Below are positions 47,573-59,431 of a stretch of 64,000 nt of DNA, piece after piece. Under the pieces are notes generated by a model. The model did not search any database. It was not told the origin of the DNA and was given only the letters and a program-made list of their open reading frames with translations. Position numbers and translations under genes: made by a program. The stretch spans positions 1,364,001 through 1,428,000 of the forward strand of contig NC_046678.1 in the NCBI RefSeq assembly GCF_003369915.1, given 5' to 3'. Positions within the stretch are counted from its first letter, which is position 1. Every line of letters begins with the position of its first letter. The DNA comes from Drosophila miranda. Lineage: Eukaryota > Arthropoda > Insecta > Diptera > Drosophilidae.

Positions 47573-49348
47573 ACGTAATGCTCAGATATATGAATATTGT
47601 CAAAAAAATAAAAAATTTTGATATAAACCCTAATCGGGTTAATCTGGACTATGAACGAAGAACAAATTACTCCAGCAAATAATAGCCTATAACTTTATCC
47701 GTTATATATTGTAATAATCCTAAATATAAGAATGTTGTTTATTTTAACAAAATATACTCTTAAACTCTTAGCAAAAGTCTCTTTTGCGTACAGTCTATTT
47801 GAATTAAACATGTGTATATATATGTATATATATTATAATAATATCGAATACGTGGTAATAATTAGCACTTGCTTCTTATCCTAAATTACAAACAGCTTTA
47901 GCATAAGATAGTATTCACAGCCAATTATTAAACGTACTATAAATATTGTTTCGTTTTTTTCACATGCCCTTTGCCTTCAACTTACAACTATTATTGTACT
48001 AAAGTTTTAAAATTTAATCCATTAGTTTGTATACGTCTTTCCAGTTTCATATTTTCTTAGTATTTTAGATACATGTGTATGTATGTAAGCATATGAATAA
48101 ATAATAAAATAATATTAATATTACATTTTTAAAAGAGGTAATACAATGTACACAATAACAACGCATATAAAAAATGTTATCCGTTATTCTTTGCTACGCC
48201 TATCTCCGAATTATACGTAACATATGCCTCTATGCACATATCTGTGTGTAAAAATCCTTCATTGCGCCATTTTTCGCTATTACATTAATAATATATTGTC
48301 TACTTTCTAGGACTGACTATTGTAAATGTACATACATATGTATGTATGAATATATGTATGTATGTACACATGTTTTCGTGAATTCACATAAACACATGCA
48401 CGCTTTTCTGTTTGGTAAGCCACGAGACGTTATTGTTTAATAATAAGTAGGCTCTGTTTTGTCAATCGACTTTCACCCAAATAGACCATATTGAGTGAAA
48501 AGATATTGAATATTACATACATACATATTGTACATACATTTAAACCACAGTTTTGGCTAAGATTGTTAGATAGCTGGAGGGGTACATCAGCTTTCTTGGG
48601 CCAGTGGGCATTGTAACCATAAATTTAAATCATGTTAAAGAGAATTTGTTTAGCACTAACAAGAAGATAAGTGGGCACATGCACTACCAGCTATTGAAAT
48701 TATTATTTTTTCCATGTACCTTATGAACATTGAGAAGGTTCTATTTTTGTATCATAGGTACATCATATACATTATTATATTTTTAACTAGTCATGTAATT
48801 AACGATATTACACATTTGTAAATTACCGTGTTATTGTTGCTGTCACTAGATCTTATATTGTCATAAGATGTATTTTTCATAAAGGACTGAGATAAGAAAA
48901 ATAACTTCAAATATATAACTTTATAACATATCGGTTGTTATCGTATCTTAGAATATAAAAATAAGAAGCGAAAATGATAGTCAATATACATTTTTGAATG
49001 AAAATAGGGTCATATCTGATCGTAAGATATAGAATAACTTTAAAATCAAATAACATAGGCACACCTCTCAGTAAAAAGATTAAATTTCAGTATTCAGTCA
49101 TTCATTATCGAAGCACCGTGAATAATAATACAATTTTACTTAGTTAATTGGGTTGCCGGCAAAATATTATCACTTCCTCCAGTGATAAATCGACGTATCA
49201 ATATTTCATTTTTTGGTTCATCGATTAGTTAAAATATATATATTTTTTTTGTGTGTGTGTGTCTTTATGTATGTTTGTATTTAATAAATATTTTGGCATG
49301 CCCAAGCCTTACGAGTGTGCGTCCAATTTATGAGATTTTGGCGTTAGA
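47573..49348. other. Convergent 3' region of RhoGAP102A and NfI
   Basis: AT-rich with no coding frame. AATAAAAAAT at about 47605 can serve RhoGAP102A. CATACATATGTATGTATG clusters lie near 48320-48370 and 48515-48540, and a short GT run at 49249-49262. Both genes end into this 1.8-kb region. Confidence 0.5.
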
Positions 49349-52127
49349 TCATGACACATAGTCACGATTTGAGTTAGCTGAGTATTCATCGATATAACGA
49401 TTTGAAGCTGAAAATACATATGTAAAATACAAATTAAATGAACATTTAAGTATAAGTTGGTATTTTTGAAAATCTTTGATTGGAGTAGGGTTTATGGAAA
49501 ATAAGTTTACTTACAATCTTCCATTAATATAACTTGTGTATTTTCTATATTTGTACTAGATACAGAGTGTGGAATTAAGTTTAGCTCGTCGTCGTTCCAT
49601 CGAGTCCTAGCACTAGAACGAGCTACAGCCATAGTTGGAGCAGAGTATAGGCTCAAGTTTGTCGGACTTATTACACCAGACATTGTGGAAATAGAACCGG
49701 CGTATCCCAGCAGCTGGAAATTGTGATGCGCACGCACGCACATACATTCATTAAAAAGAATTCACAAAATATACTAAAATACATTGGTTAATTTATAAAA
49801 CAAATAAATAAATACTTACCGATGTTGATTGCGAATGAAAGTGGTTAAAATATTCCCTTCCATTGGATGATGGATACATTTGCGTGGTAATACGACTTAA
49901 GGAGTTGGAAGCTACTGGTGAAAGTTTACATCGTCCATTTTCAAGATAGGCGTGTGGACTTGTTGATAACGGTGCCTGGGGTTGAGGTTGGGGTGAAGTA
50001 GATGTCACAAGAGTAGTGCAGTTAACGCTATGTGAACTTGTATCTGTATTAATTGGACTGTTGTTGCCCTCTATATTATTTGTATTTCTACTATTTTCTG
50101 GCTCCAAACCATTTTTTGTTACGCAAAGGGTATTATTAGTGACATTCGGAGAATGGTTTGTCGAAACTGGGGGTGAAGGAGGTGAGTGAACCATTGCCAA
50201 GTCTCCACTAGTTCGTATAATTGCTACTGGTCGTGCCATCGGTGGCAACATCGGCGGTAGCATTGTGCTATGATAATGAGTCGATGGCGAAGTAGCCAAT
50301 TTCGAATTCCTCAGTTGCTGGTGAATTTGAAAATGGGGGGGATGGCTATGAGAAACGTGCGTATGTGGATGTGCATGTTGAAACGCATGATCAATAGTTC
50401 CTGTTGATATTGTTGTTGAGTGACCAGCATCTTGACAAACGTATGTGACAAAGTCAGAAATGTCATGGGATTCCGTAGAATATTTGTCAGCAACAGCACG
50501 GTGACATTGGTCTTCGTCAACTATTGTAGAAGGCCTTATGTTGCTATGCTGCGGGTAATACAGCGTATTAACCGGGCTAATAGAAGTCGAATGCAGTGAG
50601 GAGCAATTCGGGTGGGAAATACCTATATAGATTTAAAAATTTGTAAAATAAAATGAATAAAAAAGATTTAGCTATTGTGTACTAAGTATACCTTCTGGAG
50701 AGCGGAATTGAGGTGTTGGTCTACTGTTAAGCGACGTGTAGCGGTGTAAAGGGATGGCTGAGTCCGAATTGGCTGTTGGCTCTCCATTTGAGATATTACT
50801 TTCTGTTGCTCGAAGGATTACGGAAAAGCTACTGGTGCAGTTTTCAGCTGCAGGACTCGGCCGAGAAACAATCGGAGGCGAGTTGCTTTGATCGACTTTA
50901 CCGGCATCAGTAGACCCGCCATTGGTCGCTTCTGTGTGTAGTAACGGACTTTGTGATAAATGCATAGTCCTCTGATCTACAAAGTCAACTAAATAAAGTA
51001 AATGTTAAGGTTTGGAATATTTTTAGCTATTTTTTAGAGTTTACTAACTACTATAACCCCCAGGAATTGGATTCGCTACAATTGCCGCAGCTTGAACTAA
51101 ACTCTGGGAGCCAGGCATTGAAGATTCGGAGTTCATTTGATATGTGTTGCAATCATAGATAGCCCCCACGTTTTCCCTCTTAATAAGGCTTGAGTGTAGG
51201 TTATTGTCACTGGCTTCATCCAATATTGAATCTGGAATATACATTTTAGAATCGCCTCAGCATTAATTAGTTTTATTTTATAAAAATACCTTTCGACAAT
51301 GTCCAGAGTTCCTGCGATGAGAATACTCCAGTCGCTAAAATAATATCATTACAAACAACTCCATTATAAGGATTGTGTCTCACGCCTTCATTTTTAATAT
51401 CAACGCCATCTTCTTTTCTCTCCAAAGGATTATTATTGCGTGTGTATAATGTCAAGCTTGAAGACCTTGAATCCACTGCTTGTGCTGTTGACAATGCTGG
51501 ATTGACCGAATTGTGAGTATTTATAAAGTTAGCCAAATACAAATCCAACTCTCTGACAGAGACATTGATGTGATACGGATTGACACAAAGTCCTGGATGC
51601 AAGCATTCTGGGTTTTTTTCTAACCGCTCTCCGTCTGTGCTTTCTAGAGGAATTGCTTTAAAAAGAATGACCATGACCAAGTCAAGTCGCCATACTTTAT
51701 CAGCTTGTCGTAAACAGTCTATGCGTCGCATTTTGCCTTTTTGATCAGGATTTGATAGAACACAAATAGATTTACGTTTGCCTATTATTGATTGCACAAA
51801 ATCCTCCCGACTTTCTTGTGTTATATCTTTTCTAAGTTTCCCAAGAAGGCGGGAAGCCCATTTTTGTTTGACCTCCGTTTTCTCATTCTAGAAATAATAC
51901 GGAAGAACATTTAGGTAAGATAGATAGATAGATAGATAGATTTAGTCATTTTAACATTTTGTTTTTTGTACCTGTAGTTCGTCCTTACAATGTCTTTCCT
52001 CTTCTAAAGACATTCGTTTTTCGTGTTTTTTATAATATTTTCGTTTGGCGGCTTGTAAGTTAAACCAAGAGTATGAAAATGATTTGACGTACGGTAAAAG
52101 CGCCTCAATAAAGGGGTGAAATTCATC
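49349..52127 (-). CDS. NfI: Nuclear factor I transcription factor, 7 exons seen, 5' end open
   Basis: Exons in transcript order are 52127-51972, 51887-51290, 51231-51049, 50976-50692, 50622-49820, 49713-49515 and 49407-49349; 760 codons plus stop. The third exon could end at 51052 instead. The DNA-binding and dimerisation domain is nearly complete: [97 protein letters not shown] and [13 protein letters not shown]. It binds TTGGC(N5)GCCAA half-sites as a dimer. The C-terminal half is Ser/Thr/Pro/His-rich activation-type sequence, with a His-rich stretch ([17 protein letters not shown]). The initiator exon is missing: the first exon starts in phase 0 exactly where vertebrate NFI genes have their first intron. 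Confidence 0.93.
51918..51940. repeat. (GATA)n microsatellite
   Basis: About five GATA units in the NfI intron between the exons ending 51972 and starting 51887. Confidence 0.85.
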
Positions 52128-52689
52128 CTAAATTTAAAACAAAAATAAACGATTTCAGTATGATTATTTATTTCATATATTTTTGCTTATTAAAGGCTTT
52201 ACAAGTGCATCTAATAAATTCGTTTTGTTTGTAAAACAGAAACTAAACTAGACTTAAGAATAAAACACACAGAGACATATAGAGGCGTAGATACACGGGT
52301 AAATGGTAAACCAACTGGAATAACGTACAAACGAAAGGTTTATGTTATACTCCTAAAAAGAATAAATTTGTCAATGAAACAAAAAACGGAACATTGTTTT
52401 GGATTATACAATAGTAATGAATACAATTTACTAGGAGCGCAATCAAAGAACATTTATAATATTTTACGTGTATACATACAATGGTACATATTACATAGTA
52501 TTGAAGGATATTATAGAAATGTACGTGGTGAACAGCAAACGTTATTTTCTCAAGCATCCCCAAGAAATAAAAGTAAATATTTCTTTCAGGGGGATAAGAG
52601 GCGGATGAGATGCCATTACTAACCAGAAATGACTCGAAAATAAAATATTTATATAAATTACCTTTGAAGCGCACAAAAAGCTAATTCCT

Positions 52690-53118
52690 CTTTAAATAAT
52701 AAAGAAAGCTTCGGAAACCGAAGATTTGTATACTCTTGCAGATTGATCGTGTATGTTTGTAGTCCCTTCAATCGCAAATAGTTTTTTCTCAAAGGCTTGT
52801 CAGCAATTATAATTTGGCCGATTTGCTGCAATTATAAACCAAAGTAGGTTCTGAAGTTTGGTTAGACTATCGAGTGGGCTTCGATCCATTGTGGCATGGC
52901 AGCTGCTTACATATATCATATAATGCTCTGATCCGATTGAAACTACCTACATATGTACATATTCTGCACGCAGAAGCACTTAGTATGCACAGAAACAGAC
53001 AGATGGACAGAAGTATACATATGTATGTCGACTCGTGTCCGACCATACCGACATTGTTGCATTTTATTTATCGCTAACATTTAACGCGGTATAATCTTAA
53101 TACACCTGCAAGGGTATA
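52690..53118 (-). mobile_element. Helitron-type non-autonomous element with TTCGG-CCGAA hairpin
   Basis: Minus-strand reading starts TATACCCTTGCAGGTGTATT and ends in CTTCGGTTTCCGAAGCTTTC, the terminal hairpin word of a common Drosophila family whose copies end CTTCGGCTTGCCGAAGTTA. Internal AGCAGCTGCCAT and a CTGTCCATCTGTCTGTTTCT run fit the family. The CATATGTACATA insertions inside are later expansions. Confidence 0.65.
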
Positions 53119-53880
53119 CAACACTAATTAAGAAAAATTAATTGTCTGAAATTTAACAAACGTGTGAAAACTATCTGTCACCAAAAAAGTGGAATGAGTT
53201 GAAAGTGGATCATTGTCATTAATAACATTTATGTTGTTAAATACATATCCATACATTCATATATGTATAAATATGCATTGTACATACATATTTAATGTAT
53301 AAATATGTGTATATATATATATATATGTAAATATAACTTTTAGATGAATGTACATACGTACACATAATGGTAACGACACATAGATGACAAGATGCAATTG
53401 ATGTGTGCAGTGTTTATTTAAATTTAAATAATGGTATACATACAGATATTTAACACAGAGACATCAAGATATAAATTGGAATACCAAGTATTATTAAGAC
53501 TTTAATTACATTTAAATTTGTTTAATATTTGATGGGAATATGGTTTGCGCATTTCTTTTCCTAAGCATCCAGAGTAATTTTCATACCTGACGATAAAATT
53601 AGTAAAGTTTGATTATTGAAACCAATATTTTATCAAAATGATAGTTACATATGTACGTATATTTATGTATTTGGTTAATGCTCAATTATTCGCCAATTCG
53701 TTATATGCTCATCCCGACAATTACACTTTCCTTCACCCTCGCCATTTACCCAAAAATAATATCTACCGCAGACTAATATTTATGAAAAATGTGTTTAAAA
53801 TTTTACCTGTCCTGTCGACGATGTTTGCAAATAAGAAGAAACGTCCGTCTCGATCATACAGCTTCTTAAAGTATCTGGTA

Positions 53881-53907
53881 TGAACATACCTTAAGCAGTC
53901 TTTTGTG
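53881..53907 (-). other. Possible NfI initiator exon
   Basis: On the minus strand an ATG opens MHKRLLK and is followed at once by a good donor, AAG|GTATGT, in phase 0, which is what the NfI exon at 52127 needs (start DEFHPF in phase 0). Vertebrate NFI genes also have a very short first coding exon. The match is by phase and position only, and the same DNA carries a competing longer frame. Confidence 0.25.
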
Positions 53908-54771
53908 CATCGAATTTGTCTATTGTTTGGAATCCATTGACCATATGTACCTATAATATAAATTATACGAAATTCTCAATTGAAAATTGTACATAAATCA
54001 CAAGAAATTAAAATGAAGGCTAGCTTATGGTTCCCAAAGCTTTAGATACCATTGAAGATCCAATATTCCAATCTATTCCAATGGTGGTGGTATCCGATTT
54101 AATCAAATTAGGATTAGCTGTGAACAAACATATATGTATGTATGTACGTACTTAAAGTACTTTAAAAAAAAATTGGATTTTTTCACAAATACTTGTCTTA
54201 CAGCCGATTGGCATCATTAAGATTTGGTACTCCAGTTGAACTAAATATGTACAAATATTCAGTGCTCAGATTCTGCCAGATATCTTTCAAATGACGGACG
54301 CGGCTACATAGATAATTTATGAATATGTACATATATTTATATACATAAATATATACCTATCTTACGAATACAATAAGTTTTTTATACACTGGTTAATAAT
54401 TTGTGTAAATTTTAGATACTTATATGATAGGTACCACAACATATCATCATTGTCTGGATAATAGCGAATTTCCGTTAAGTTTATGTTTCCTGCAAAAGAT
54501 TACACAATCCTGTGAGGCTATTCTACATTACACAATCACAAAACACATATCCATATGTATATAAATATAGGAATATATTCACACACACATATAAATATGT
54601 ACATTTTTAACAACACATGTTACCAAGCACATTATATGTTCGTGTATGGCTAACAGGGATACTGTTCTTTATTTTTATTACGGAAAGCAATAATATATTT
54701 ACATATGTTTGTAATTCACCGAATGCACCAGACGTACCATACACATGACACATGATAAATATACAACATAC

Positions 54772-54832
54772 ACATATGTATGTATGTACTATAGACACAT
54801 ACATATGTATGTACATATGTACATATGTATTT
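54772..54832. repeat. CATATGTA palindromic repeat cluster
   Basis: Repeated CATATGTATGTATGTAC and ACATACATATGTATGTACAT units in direct and inverted order. It is the densest of many such clusters in the window. Confidence 0.8.
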
Positions 54833-57281
54833 AAGTGTTTCGATTCTTCAACACAACCGAAAGATGACAGAGGAGTTTCGTTATGCAAAGCATGTACCTT
54901 CAGACTAAATTTAAAATTGGCAATCCAGTGGGTAACTGCGTGGACTCTGTTCTCGTATTCAACTAACAAACAAAGACATGGGTTTTGGGAGGGCCTAGTA
55001 CCTCCTACTTAGAAAACAAACGGAATCGTTCTAAAAATGGATTCTCCAATGCCTGAGAGAACTTGGAGCGCAAGAGCGAGGCATCCGAGAGAGCTCATTG
55101 TAATTCGTAGTGCGCCTGTGCCACAAAAAATGCCACAAAAGAAATGCGAATTGTAAGAAATGGCCATACCATCCTCTGTGCCATGCATACGATTAGTAAT
55201 GAACCGTGTCTCTATACCATTCGATTTTACATAAAATTACAAATATTTTAAAATCTGCCATTGGCCATAAATATATGTATTTCGAAATGTCATGAGAGAT
55301 AGACCATCTTATTAAATAAAGATTTGAACTAAAATTCTATTATGTGATTGCTAATCATTTTTTTAAATAATTTTTAAGAAGATAGCATTAACATTTACAC
55401 TTTTGGAACAACAATACAACCAAATTTCGGGTACAACATTGATATTTTTGGTATCAATTTGATACTGATTTTAAACTAATGATTACACACCACACCATAC
55501 CATACCAATAAATACCATGCATAAAATGGAAGATGTTGGTTAGTTACTTGTTATTTGCTATTACATTTACTTTACGGCTTAGGATGCGACTCTGGATTGA
55601 ATCTTCATGAAAATAGACGATAAAAGTTACTAATCTAATTCTAATTCTTAATTCGAATTAATTATAGTTCTAACTAACCGAATTCTTATTAAGAAACACT
55701 AGAATTTATTTTTTTCACTTCACAAGCACGGGACATAAAGAATGAATAAGATTAAACATATGTACATATGGACATAGATCGACCCGCACCTGTCAAAAAG
55801 ATGACAAGCTCTATTCGTTTACTTTGCGCACATTACTGCAACGTACCAAACGGAACAGACAAATAAGAATTTTCATAAATAAGATTGTGAGATGATTTGC
55901 AAAAATGGTTTGCTCTCTTGGAGTACAAAAACACTCAACCAAGTCACACTGGAAGAGAGAGAAATCAAGATTTGCAGGTGCAAAAGGGAAACTTCTGTTA
56001 CATTTAAGGCAGTTACCAAATCAGTTAGATATATTTTAAAAAATAGTTACACGTCTATAAAAGTTTGTAGTTTGTAATTTATTGTATACCATAGTAGATG
56101 TCTGTGAATTAAAAGATATACATACATATTTTTCCCAGTTGCGATGTTTTAAGAGTATCAGAAGCAAGTGTAAAATAAAGCCATATCTACGTTTACGGCT
56201 TTTGACTTTTTGAATTTCCCGCCTTGTAAATGATAGGGCAACAGAGCTTCTGTCAAAAGGCTCCTGTCAAATTTTAAAGAAACAGCGTAATTTATTTTGT
56301 GGGTTGATAGCCATTGATAAGATACACTTCCCACGCAATTTGCAGAGAAAAGGGAAAAAAGTGAATTCCTGTGTGCTCATTAGGCCTAGTTTATTCGGAA
56401 AAAAGTATTAATCAAATCATGCCTAAGCTTGATAAGTACTATAGGAACTGTGCACCTTCACGGTGGTCACGGATTTCGTTGTTGCTGTACTAGCACGTCC
56501 TGGCTGAACGTCCTGGATGCCCAGGTCTCTACACATGTTGGCATCGGAGACTAGGCAACTTCATGGCTCAGTGGTTTCAATTTTGAATGATCATTTGTGT
56601 ATGAGAAAGCTTTCCGCTAGATGGCGGCACACAATCCATGAATTAGGCTACGAATTGCTCCCTGACCCGGGATATACTTATTTATAGGCGGATACTTATC
56701 CGTTTTTTACCAACATATCTCCGGTTCTAATCGGCTTTCAGCTCACAGAAACAAATTTAACAATTGTAACCAAGAAACAGTCTGCTTAACTTACTATTTT
56801 ACCACCAAGTACTCCGACCTTAACTTGAGCATTTTTGTCATGCGTGGATCTCGCCTATAGTTTGACACCACAGGTGTGAAACCATTTTTCGCACACCACG
56901 GAACTGAAATATTAGCGCTGCTTAAATTTCAAAAAGGTGTTTTTTAAAACTTGGTGGTTAATCTTTTCTTATTGCTATATTGTGACACTCTGCTACGGTA
57001 CAGCAAAGCCCTAACTTAGGGATTCGTTGTTTGCGGTTTGAGATTCGGGAATGGCGGGATAATTTAAATCTGAAAATACGGACAGAATGAAAAAGTTTTT
57101 CAATAATTATCACGTTTGTTCAATCAAGACGGACTCATTTTTATGAGTAACTAATTTTATGTTAGCTACCTTATATAATTATTTAAATAATAGTCTGGTC
57201 TGAGAATCGTGTTCCGTCCCACTCCAAAAAGCATTGTATCGCTTCTTTGCTAAAGAGCTTTTTATAACTTGAATATACATA

Positions 57282-58340
57282 CAGTGGGGCGCAAAAGTGA
57301 GTACATACTCATAATCACTGACTTTCGCCCACAACAGCAAAACGAAACAATATGAAATATTGAAATATTATGGTTTGAAGATGCTTTACATGGTAGCACG
57401 TTGGTCCTCTACAAAACTATTTAAAACTTCTGCAAGCCCAACTTCTTAATTTTCCGGAGAAATGTAGTTATCCCGAATTTAAATAACTTTTTAATAAGAC
57501 AGTGATCCGAACCAAATTGCAATCATTTTTCGAAAATTCACAACCTATGATCAATGGCTCAATCTATGGTACGAATCAGCGCCATCCAACTTAGGCGATA
57601 TCTGAAGACGTGTAGATGCGGAATGAAATCGTATTCTAAAAGATCTTTTTGGCAATTTGATAGAGAGCATTCTAAACCGTATTAAAAAAATAATATCTAA
57701 TATGGGTCTAAGCACAAAATGTTAATATTCAGCCAGGCTCCGTTTTTCACATTCACAAAAGTTTTCCGATTTACTTTTGAATACACATAAATTGGGGCTC
57801 TCGTTTTAACATTCCGCAAGATTTATTCGTTTTCAAAACAAAAACATTTTCGTTGACGAAATGAAAAGTAAACGGCTTTTTATACAACGAAACGAACCTT
57901 AATTGCATTAACATAAACTTGACATCTATATCAGGGTAATATAACTTTTGTTTTCTTTCTAAATAATTTTATATTAACCCAACCTCAAATTTGGATCGGA
58001 AAAAATTGGCCAGGGCAACAACAACAACACCTTAAAATGAAAACGAAACGTTTTGGCTGAAAACGTAATCCGCAAAAGTAAATTAAAAACGGAGCCTGAT
58101 TATGATTTACTTTAATTTTTATAAGAAGTGCAAAAGTGAGTACATGCGAGTTTATTTTTTGGTTTTTTATTTTTCATTCGTTGAAAAATTCTTATTCGTT
58201 CTTGTAATTATTGTTTATTTGTTAAGAATACAATTATTTATATGAAGAACAAATTTGGTTTGCTTGGCTTTATTCGTTTGGCTGTTATGGGCGGCGAAAG
58301 TCATTGATTATTAGTATGTACTCACTTTTGCTCCCCACTG
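57282..58340 (+). mobile_element. Defective Tc1/mariner element with TA target duplication
   Basis: Terminal inverted repeats of about 50 bp start CAGTGGGGCGCAAAAGTGAG on the left and are matched on the right by CTCACTTTTGCTCCCCACTG. Both ends abut TA (57280-57281 and 58341-58342). A relic of the transposase 3' end at about 57615-57725 reads NRILKDLFGNLIESILNRIK then SNMGLSTKC and stop, the typical Tc1 C-terminus, with one stop codon upstream. The N-terminal and catalytic regions are deleted. A smaller inverted-repeat unit sits inside at 57734-58098. Confidence 0.85.
57734..58098. mobile_element. Nested short inverted-repeat element (MITE) in the Tc1 remnant
   Basis: Begins CAGGCTCCGTTTTT and ends AAAAACGGAGCCTG, 365 bp apart. 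Similarity continues inward loosely (TTTACTTTTG against CAAAAGTAAA). It lies just after the transposase stop and separates it from the right terminal repeat. No clear target duplication seen. Confidence 0.55.
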
Positions 58341-59431
58341 TATGTACCTTAAACTCTTATACGACTCGAAAAAAAGATAACGCGTATTCATATGTGTGTG
58401 TGCGTCCGACCAATTACATTTTCAAGGAATCTTTACACTGTCTCATCTGAATTTAGTTCTTCAAACGACCATGCGCACGAAGTTCGTATACGAGCTTTTG
58501 CGCATATTATTCGACTCTGACTCTTATAATAAAAAATATGTATTCAATTTGTTTCCATTGGCATAAGTAGCTGGCTATCAACATTTACTAACATATTGTA
58601 TTAAAAATTTGATATTTTCTTTAAATTATAAATATGTAAACTAGACTTATTGAATTGTTATTAACTTTGTTTTACTTTACATACCGTATACGTTAAAGGA
58701 AAGTTCAGATTCGGTGAACGGTTTAATACACTAACGGAGACACACGTCCATAAGTACATGCGTACATATGTATACATATACTGCATATATGCACGGTATA
58801 TGGAAAATGTGTTTTACATATCCTTGTGGCCTCTTGATTTGTATGGGTCGTGGAGCTTCGCTTTTGAGCCTTTCGGGTGTTTTCAACCCTAATGTGAAAA
58901 AGTGTTTGACATAAAAAAAACCAGCAGAAATATCAATACTCTATTAAAAAAAAAAATGCCTTTATTCCAGCCGAGTTCCTAAAGAAAAATAATATCAAAC
59001 CACAAGTTTTAAGTATTGCTTCAATCTTACCAAATTTTATTTTTAACAGTGTTCATCCATTCGCTCATCCGACCATACGTGGTATACATATGCATGTCTG
59101 TATTAAAATCATATAATTCTCAATAAATTGAGAGTAAATTTTATTAATGCTTAATATAGACATATGTATATAAACATATACGATTATGTTTTCTGATGAG
59201 TGTATATGTTTTAGCACATCTAAATAATGTGGAGTTAGTTACTGTCATTTCATAAGCTTGCATAACCGTATTTCGGATCATTCATTTTGTTTTGCTATTG
59301 AAGTTTGTAGGTACCTTACATACCTATGTACATATGTATGTGAAAATATTTGTACATATTTATCAAGTGAAAAACATATGTTTTCATTTTAAAAAAGGAC
59401 ATCAGATTTATGATTTTTTCTGATTGCAGAT

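Larger units (their letters stand above)
52128..59431. other. Spacer / 5' region between NfI and Syt7 (divergent)
   Basis: Must contain the promoter and leader exons of both genes. Seen inside: a Helitron-like element (52.7-53.1 kb), possible NfI start exon (53.9 kb), CATATGTACATA clusters (53.2-53.4, 54.1, 54.5-54.83, 55.75, 58.76, 59.1-59.4 kb) and a Tc1-like element (57.28-58.34 kb). 55.5-57.2 kb is less AT-rich near 56.4-56.9 kb but I see no gene in it. Confidence 0.5.

Noticed and set aside
52345..52674. Frames of 84 and 109 codons on opposite strands
   Set aside because: AT-rich low-complexity sequence upstream of NfI; no motif or phase match to the NfI exon.
52690..52860. An exon-like minus frame reading QIGQIIIADKPLRKNY and ending at a GTAATT donor
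   Set aside because: It lies within the Helitron-type repeat and covers its terminal hairpin, so the open frame is incidental.
54607..55012. Overlapping frames of 86-120 codons on both strands
   Set aside because: Built on palindromic repeats; no splice sites that fit a gene, no recognisable family.
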